NCBI GenBank assembly: GCA_046723645.1 | Contig: JBKOUY010000239.1 | Location: 1 to 19,361 of the forward strand | Source: DASQUK01 sp046723645 | GTDB taxonomy: Bacteria > Actinomycetota > Acidimicrobiia > Acidimicrobiales > VFJN01 | Length of the DNA: 19,361 nt | Direction of reading: 5' to 3' | The notes under the pieces: model-generated | Databases searched by the model: none | Seen by the model: only the letters and a program-made list of their open reading frames with translations | Told to the model about the DNA's origin: nothing | Shown here: in pieces, positions 15,318-19,361 of the stretch | How the letters are laid out: each line of letters starts with the position of its first letter | Position numbering within the stretch: the first letter of the stretch is position 1 | Translations under genes and position numbers: made by a program

Positions 15318-15646
15318 TCGTCGTCCACCACCACGACTACGTCACCATCCTCGACCTGCACCTCGTAGACGGGCTCGGGCCGGGTCGCCGGCAGGCTCAG
15401 CGGCTCTCCCGTTTCGAGCGAGAACTCGCTGCCGTGCTTCCAGCACTCGATCGTCCGCTCCTCGGCGTGCACCTCCCCCTCGGCGAGGGAGATGTCCTGG
15501 TGGGTGCAGCGGTCGCCGATCGCGTAGACGTCGTCGCCGATGCGGACTACGACGATGCGTCGCTTGCCGATGTCGAACCGCCGGGCCTCGCCGGACGCCA
15601 GCTCGTCGAGGCGGCACAGCCGCTGCCGGATCGCGTGCTCGGGCAT
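15314..15646 (-). CDS. Rieske [2Fe-2S] ferredoxin-like protein of the SUF operon
   Basis: A 110-residue Rieske-fold protein. The cluster ligands are Cys47-x-His49 and Cys68-x2-His71 (CTH ... CWKH, 18 residues between His49 and Cys68). This is the pattern of the small ferredoxin subunits of aromatic-ring dioxygenases. No oxygenase gene is present. Instead it sits between sufD and sufC, a placement known from other actinobacterial SUF operons, so a role in electron supply or cluster handling for SUF is likely but unproven. ATG 15646 overlaps the sufD stop by one base (TGATG), and its own stop overlaps the sufC start by four bases. The frame is open upstream into sufD, but homology and the coupling support this start. 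Confidence 0.9.
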   Translation of the reverse strand: MPEHAIRQRLCRLDELASGEARRFDIGKRRIVVVRIGDDVYAIGDRCTHQDISLAEGEVHAEERTIECWKHGSEFSLETGEPLSLPATRPEPVYEVQVEDGDVVVVVDDE

Positions 15647-16929
15647 CAGGAGGTACGCCTCTCGAACTTCGCCGCCACCGTCCCCCGCAGGACGGGCACC
15701 ACTGCCGGCACCGGTGCCCGGCCGAGGACCTCGTCGAAGAACCCGCTCACGATCAGCCGCTCGGCCTCGTCGGTGGGGACGCCCCGGCTCTCGAGGTAGA
15801 AGCGCTGTTCCGCATCGATGGGCCCGACGGCGGACGCGTGGCTGCAGCGCACGTCGTTGTTCTCGATGACCAGGTTGGGCACCGACTCCGCCCAAGCCCC
15901 GTCCGAGAGCTTGACGTTGCGGTTGGTCTGGAACGCATTGGTTCCGCGGGCCTCCTTACCCACGTGGATCATCCCGGTGTAGACGGACCGCGACCGCCCA
16001 CCGACCGCGCCCTTGAACAGCAGGTTCGACGTGCAGTCGGGGGCGACGTGGTCCTGGAAGGTGCGGAAGTCGAGCGTCTGGTCGCCCTCGCCGAAGTACA
16101 CGGCGTCCAGCTCGCCGGTGGCGCCCCGCCCGACCATGCGGCAGTCGGTGCGCAGCCGGGTGTAGTCGCCGCCGAAGCCGACGGTTGTGGTGCGGAGGCT
16201 GGCCTCGGCCTCGACGCTGGCCACCTGCAGCCCCAGCTGCCAGGTGGCGAGCCCGAGCTGCTGCACCGTCTGGTGGCCCACTCGGGCGGCGCGCCCGACG
16301 ACGATCTCGGTCACGGGCACGACGAGGCTCGTCTCGGGTCCCGACACCTGGATCTCGAGGACCGACACCTCGCTGTCGTCGCCCGCCTCGACGACCAGCC
16401 GGGGGAAGGCAGCGAGCGCGTCGCCCTCGGTCAGGTGGGCCACCACGACGGGGGCGTCGACGGCGACGCCGCCGGGCACACGCAGGACCACCGGCTCGGC
16501 CAGGAAGGCGTCGTTGAAGCCGAGGAACACGTCGGGGGCCTGGTCGACCGCGGCGCCGAGCACGCCGTCGTCGCCCTCGCCGACCCGCTCGGCACGCACG
16601 CCCTTGGCCGCCAGGTCGTCGCGTAGCTCCGCATGGACCACCCGCCCGTTGCGGGCGACGACCAGGGCCGCCCGGTCCGGCGTGGCGTCGAGCAGCGGGC
16701 GTAGCCGCTCGGGGACGCCGGCCGGCGTGCCACGTCCCGCCGCCGTGGTGCTCGGCGCCGGCCGGAAGTCGTCGAGGTCGAGGTCGTCGATGCGGCTGTA
16801 GCGCCACACCTCTTCCTCAGTGCTGGGCAGGCTGGCGTCGGCGAACCCCACGGCCGCCGCGGCGCGCCGGCGGCGCAGCCATTCGGGGCCGTCGAGCGCG
16901 GCGCTCGCGTCAGGGGTGAACGTGCTCAG
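15646..16929 (-). CDS. sufD: SufD, Fe-S cluster assembly scaffold protein
   Basis: SufD pairs with SufB in the SufBC2D scaffold. The C-terminal beta-helix core is clear: RCSHASAVGPID (with Cys362 and His364, matching the conserved Cys/His of SufD), FYLESRG, and LIVSGFFDEVL. The N-terminal region ends in EEEVWRYSRIDDL, typical of the family. The first conventional start is GTG 16851, but the frame continues upstream with conserved-looking sequence (GPEWLRRRRAAAAVGFA). No ATG, GTG or TTG is found there. CTG at 16927-16929 follows AAAGGA by seven bases and would give MSTFTPDAS and 427 residues. I use this start; starting at GTG 16851 would give 401 residues. It follows the four-cysteine gene by 77 bases and is coupled to the Rieske gene. 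Confidence 0.9.
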   Translation of the reverse strand: MSTFTPDASAALDGPEWLRRRRAAAAVGFADASLPSTEEEVWRYSRIDDLDLDDFRPAPSTTAAGRGTPAGVPERLRPLLDATPDRAALVVARNGRVVHAELRDDLAAKGVRAERVGEGDDGVLGAAVDQAPDVFLGFNDAFLAEPVVLRVPGGVAVDAPVVVAHLTEGDALAAFPRLVVEAGDDSEVSVLEIQVSGPETSLVVPVTEIVVGRAARVGHQTVQQLGLATWQLGLQVASVEAEASLRTTTVGFGGDYTRLRTDCRMVGRGATGELDAVYFGEGDQTLDFRTFQDHVAPDCTSNLLFKGAVGGRSRSVYTGMIHVGKEARGTNAFQTNRNVKLSDGAWAESVPNLVIENNDVRCSHASAVGPIDAEQRFYLESRGVPTDEAERLIVSGFFDEVLGRAPVPAVVPVLRGTVAAKFERRTS

Positions 16930-17006
16930 CGTCTGATCCTTTCGCAGGTCGCCCGAGGCGGACGGGCGCCGCGGTGAGGACGATGGAGCCTACCGGCCGC
17001 CCGCGG

Positions 17007-17360
17007 TCACGACTTGCGGCGGAACCAGCGGCGCCAGCGGGGTTCCCCCTCGCGGAACTGCTCCGCTTGGACCTCGGCCATGATCTCGGGGCCGGCGGCG
17101 TTGACGATCTCCTCGGCCTCGTCGAGGAGGCGCGCCACCGACCCGTCGGCCCGGTCGAGCGCGTCGAGCGGCTCGTCGGGCGTCCTCGGCGTGACCAGCG
17201 TGCCGTGCGCCCAGTTGACGTCGGCCATCCGCCGTTGGTACGCGGGGCAGTTGTCGGGGCACCGCCACGGCGCCTCGGGCGCCAGGTCGAGGTTGCACTT
17301 CCGCACGGTTTCCCCGTTGCGGTAGGTGCGGGACTCGAAATTCTTGCAGTCCTGGCGCAT
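17007..17360 (-). CDS. small four-cysteine protein of unknown function inside the SUF operon
   Basis: A 117-residue protein with no function I can name. The N-terminal third has four cysteines: Cys5 (MRQDCKNF), Cys22 (RKCNLDLAPEAPW), Cys34 and Cys38 (RCPDNCPAY). The pattern C-x16-C-x11-C-x3-C could bind Zn or an Fe-S cluster. The middle is Pro/Asp-rich, residues 68-104 look helical, and the end is Trp/Arg-rich (RWRRWFRRKS). It lies between sufB and sufD in the same direction, so it is probably co-transcribed with them. Coding is supported by the compact cysteine motif and an open frame free of the Arg/Gly-rich low complexity of antisense frames here. ATG 17360 is used; in-frame GTGs at 17366 and 17372 are alternatives, and none has a clear ribosome binding site. 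Confidence 0.75.
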   Translation of the reverse strand: MRQDCKNFESRTYRNGETVRKCNLDLAPEAPWRCPDNCPAYQRRMADVNWAHGTLVTPRTPDEPLDALDRADGSVARLLDEAEEIVNAAGPEIMAEVQAEQFREGEPRWRRWFRRKS

Positions 17361-17436
17361 CGGCACCGACACATTGTGCCAGGTAGTGGCGCGATTTCTT
17401 CGCGGCTCCGGGCGCTCAAGGGAACGATCTCGCCGT

Positions 17437-17589
17437 TCAGCCGACGGAGCCTCCGGCCCGACCCCCACCCGCCACCCCGTGGCGGCGTCGGTTGACCTCC
17501 CTGCGGTCAGCCAACCGACCCTCCGGCCCGACCCCCACCCGCCACCCCGTGACGGCGTCGGTTGGCTTGTCAGCCAACCGACCCCTCCA
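17437..17589. repeat. tandem repeat array (70 and 63 bp units) between sufB and the four-cysteine gene
   Basis: Unit 1 runs from 17437 to 17506 and unit 2 from 17507 to 17569; a partial third unit begins at 17570. The core at 17451-17496 is repeated at 17521-17566 with 44 of 46 bases identical. Each unit holds CCGCCACCCCGTGRCGG, a hairpin that is perfect in unit 1 (17470-17486) and has one mismatch in unit 2. The units also carry copies of GTCGGTTG and its complement CAACCGAC, so several stems can form. The array enters the last codons of sufB. No gene is seen in 17361-17569. Confidence 0.8.
17557..17582 (-). terminator. perfect 11-bp hairpin at the sufB stop codon
   Basis: GTCGGTTGGCT (17557-17567) and AGCCAACCGAC (17572-17582) are exact reverse complements around a 4-base loop. 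On the sufB strand the stop codon TGA (17572-17570) lies at the loop edge. No T-tract follows, so it is more likely a transcript-stabilising or attenuating hairpin than a full intrinsic terminator. Downstream operon genes have no obvious promoter of their own. Confidence 0.45.
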
Positions 17590-18967
17590 TCTGGAGCTCG
17601 ATCAGCCGGCTCCATTCCACCGCGTACTCCATGGGCAGGGTGCGGGTGACCGGCTCGATGAAGCCGTTGACCACCATGCTCATCGCCTGCTCCTCGGAGA
17701 GCCCGCGGCTCATGAGGTAGAAGAGCTGCTCGTCGGCCACCTTGGACACGGTGGCCTCGTGGCCGATCTGGGCGTCGCGGGCGCCCACCTCCATGTAGGG
17801 GAAGGTGTCGCTCACCGAGTCCTCGTCGAGGATGAGTGCGTCGCACTGCACGTGGCTCTTGCAGCCGTAGGCGTCGTCCTCGACCCTGACCAGGCCGCGG
17901 TACGACGTGCGGCCGCCGTCCTTGGAGATCGACTTCGACACGATCTTGGACGTGGTCTCGGGCGCGGCATGGACCATCTTGGCGCCGGCGTCCTGGTGTT
18001 GGCCGGGGCCGGCGTAGGCCACCGACAGCACCTCGCCGGTCGCCTTGGGACCGACCATGTAGACCGACGGGTACTTCATCGTGAGGCGGGACCCGATGTT
18101 GCCGTCGATCCACTCCATGTGGCCCTCGGACTCGACGCGGGCCCGCTTGGTGACCAGGTTGAAGACGTTGTTGGACCAGTTCTGGATGGTCGTGTAGGTG
18201 ACCCGGGCGCTCGGCTTGACCACGATCTCCACCACGGCGGAGTGCAACGAGTCCGTGGTGTACACCGGGGCCGAGCAGCCCTCGATGTAGTGCACTTTGG
18301 CGCCCTCGTCGGCGATGATCAGCGTGCGCTCGAACTGGCCCATGTTCTCGGCGTTGATGCGGAAGTAGGCCTGCAGCGGCATCTCCACCTCGACGCCCGG
18401 CGGCACGTAGATGAACGACCCGCCCGACCACACCGACGAGTTGAGCGCGGCGAACTTGTTGTCGTTCTTGGGGATGATCGTGCCGAAGTAGGGCTTGACG
18501 ATCTCGGGGTACTCCCGCAGAGCGGTGTCCATGTCGCAGAACACGACGCCCCGGCGCTCGAGGTCCTCGCGGTTGCGGTGGAAGACGACCTCGCTCTCGT
18601 ACTGGGCGGTCACCCCGGCCAGGTACTTGCGCTCGGCCTCGGGGATGCCCAGCTTCTCGTAGGTGTTCTTGATCGAGTCGGGCAGCTCTTCCCACTCGTC
18701 GACCTGCGCGTTGGTGGGCTTGACGTAGTAGTAGATGTCGTCGATGTAGATCTCCGACATGTCGCCACCCCAGGTGGGCATGGGACGCTTCTCGAAGTGG
18801 CGGAGCGAGGCGAGGCGATAGTTGAGCATCCAGTCGGGCTCGCCCTTCATCCACGACATCTCGCGGACGATCTCCTCGTTCAGGCCCTTCTTGGGCTTGA
18901 AGACGTAGTTCTCCTCGTCGGCCCAGCCGAGCTTGTAGCGCCCCAGGTCGAGATCGGCGACTGCCAT
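17570..18967 (-). CDS. sufB: SufB, Fe-S cluster assembly scaffold protein
   Basis: SufB is the main scaffold on which SUF builds the cluster. The 465-residue protein is complete, close to the usual 465-495. The conserved core is plain: YYYVKPT (79-85), SFIYVPPGVEV (184-194), YIEGCSAPVYTTDSLHSAVVE (227-247) with Cys231 matching the conserved mid-protein Cys, QCDALILDEDS with Cys375 matching the C-terminal cluster-related Cys, and GHEATVSKV (402-410, His403-Glu404). ATG 18967 is chosen because AAGGGGA lies seven bases upstream; the frame extends further to 19081 without family similarity. It is the first gene of the operon. Its last codons (EGSVG) are encoded within the repeat array, suggesting the repeat trimmed or replaced the original 3' end. 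Confidence 0.97.
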   Translation of the reverse strand: MAVADLDLGRYKLGWADEENYVFKPKKGLNEEIVREMSWMKGEPDWMLNYRLASLRHFEKRPMPTWGGDMSEIYIDDIYYYVKPTNAQVDEWEELPDSIKNTYEKLGIPEAERKYLAGVTAQYESEVVFHRNREDLERRGVVFCDMDTALREYPEIVKPYFGTIIPKNDNKFAALNSSVWSGGSFIYVPPGVEVEMPLQAYFRINAENMGQFERTLIIADEGAKVHYIEGCSAPVYTTDSLHSAVVEIVVKPSARVTYTTIQNWSNNVFNLVTKRARVESEGHMEWIDGNIGSRLTMKYPSVYMVGPKATGEVLSVAYAGPGQHQDAGAKMVHAAPETTSKIVSKSISKDGGRTSYRGLVRVEDDAYGCKSHVQCDALILDEDSVSDTFPYMEVGARDAQIGHEATVSKVADEQLFYLMSRGLSEEQAMSMVVNGFIEPVTRTLPMEYAVEWSRLIELQMEGSVG

Positions 18968-19007
18968 GTGCGTCCCCTTCTTGGACAGGAGGTGGTCGCG
19001 TGAATTT

Positions 19008-19030
19008 CTCCTATGTGGATAGTAGCAATT
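19008..19030 (-). promoter_or_regulatory. sufB promoter with overlapping palindrome
   Basis: On the minus strand TGCTACTAT (19027-19019) is an extended -10 element (TGN-TANNNT), predicting a start near 19012 and a leader of about 45 bases. Overlapping it, CTCCTAT (19008-19014) and ATAGTAG (19019-19025) form a near-perfect inverted repeat with a 4-base spacer and one mismatch. Its position over the -10 and start fits a repressor site, for example of a SufR- or Rrf2-type Fe-S sensor. No such regulator gene is in the window, and the sequence is not a known consensus that I can assign. No good -35 is seen, as is common with extended -10 promoters. Confidence 0.5.
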
Positions 19031-19074
19031 GTCCTCGGGGCCTCCACACCGGGGACCACCTAGGATGCGGCGCC

Positions 19075-19361
19075 GTGCCACGGCGCCGCTGGGGGTTCGG
19101 GCTGACGTTGGCCCTGCTGGGCCTGGGTGGGTTCGCGCTGCGCGTCGGGTACGTCCTGGCGTTCCGGCGCGGCGCCGTGCCCCTCGGCGGCGACGCCCTC
19201 TACTACAGCGTCACCGCCGACCTCATCGCCGGGGGCCGCGGCTTCATCGACCCGCTGGCCCTCATCACCGGCCGGGTCGTCCAGGCGGCCGACCACCCAC
19301 CGCTGTACGAGCTGTGGCTCACCATCGCCTCGGTGGTGGATCCCGGCCACCAGACGTGGCA
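19075..19361 (+). CDS. GT-C membrane glycosyltransferase, family 39-like (N-terminal part)
   Basis: The gene runs off the window; 95 codons are visible. After a basic start (PRRRW) comes a first membrane segment at about residues 8-30 (LTLALLGLGGFALRVGYVLA). Next is an extracytoplasmic loop with GGDALYYSVTADLIAGGRG (38-56) and ADHPPLYELWL (72-82). An acidic residue soon after the first membrane helix (Asp40), followed by HPPLY, is characteristic of dolichyl-phosphate-mannose transferase/ArnT-like GT-C enzymes, which use polyprenyl-phosphate sugars. GTG 19075 is preferred because TAGGA ends nine bases upstream; ATG 19065 is in another frame and gives an Arg-rich non-membrane product. It is divergent from sufB with a 107-base gap. 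Acceptor unknown. Confidence 0.8.
   Translation, partial: MPRRRWGFGLTLALLGLGGFALRVGYVLAFRRGAVPLGGDALYYSVTADLIAGGRGFIDPLALITGRVVQAADHPPLYELWLTIASVVDPGHQTW

Noticed and set aside
15647..15895. Upstream extension of the Rieske frame into sufD
   Set aside because: It is Arg-rich out-of-frame sequence within the conserved end of sufD. The TGATG overlap at 15646 gives a natural start.
17361..18854. Long upstream extension of the four-cysteine gene through sufB
   Set aside because: The frame merely stays open across sufB. The product there is His/Arg/Gly-rich and includes the translated repeat array.
19065..19361. ATG at 19065 as the start of the rightmost gene
   Set aside because: That frame gives an Arg/Pro-rich product. 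The GTG 19075 frame gives a membrane helix and the HPPLY motif of GT-C enzymes.

Overview
The window is very GC-rich DNA with dense, mostly intact genes. GTG starts, AfsR/SARP-type giant regulators and a SUF operon ordered sufB-sufD-Rieske-sufC all point to a high-GC actinobacterium. A member of the Acidimicrobiia or a neighbouring lineage is my best guess, by inference only. No rRNA, tRNA, CRISPR array, transposase or phage gene is visible.

Layout from left to right. (1) Positions 1-51 may be the end of a plus-strand gene. A hairpin follows at 74-102, then a minus-strand pterin-4a-carbinolamine dehydratase (112-405). (2) A 240-bp block of REP/REPIN-like inverted and direct repeats (423-666) runs up to the start codon of a plus-strand cluster. 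The cluster holds a GlcD-type FAD-linked 2-hydroxyacid dehydrogenase (676-2058), a ThDP-dependent acetolactate synthase/benzoylformate decarboxylase-like enzyme (2217-3824) and a 1106-residue ATPase/TPR regulator with a degenerate nucleotide-cyclase-like N-terminus (3899-7219). The gap between the first two enzymes holds four copies of an 8-bp motif at exactly 29-bp steps. (3) A convergent minus-strand gene (7249-10737) encodes a 1162-residue fusion of a cholesterol-oxidase-like GMC flavoprotein, a middle domain and an alpha/beta hydrolase with a Cys nucleophile. It is divergent from a 1133-residue BTAD (SARP/AfsR-like) regulator (11036-14437), whose ATPase and TPR parts are paralogous to the regulator at 3899-7219. 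Their shared intergenic region carries a perfect 12-bp inverted repeat and an 11-bp-phased direct repeat. (4) A minus-strand SUF iron-sulfur assembly operon runs from 18967 to 14457: sufB, a small four-cysteine protein of unknown function, sufD (apparently with a CTG start), a Rieske ferredoxin-like protein and sufC. A 63-70-bp repeat array separates sufB from the rest. (5) A plus-strand GT-C (family 39-like) membrane glycosyltransferase begins at 19075 and runs off the window.

How the genes may work together. The SUF proteins form a clear scaffold: the SufBCD complex plus a Rieske protein that is translationally coupled to both sufD and sufC. The four-cysteine protein inside the operon is the best candidate for an undescribed component. 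The GlcD-like and ThDP enzymes could act in sequence, with 2-hydroxyacid oxidation giving a 2-oxoacid that is then decarboxylated or carboligated. The two paralogous giant ATPase regulators bracket the sterol-oxidase/hydrolase fusion and may sense a metabolite of these pathways. Both of these last links are inference from gene order.
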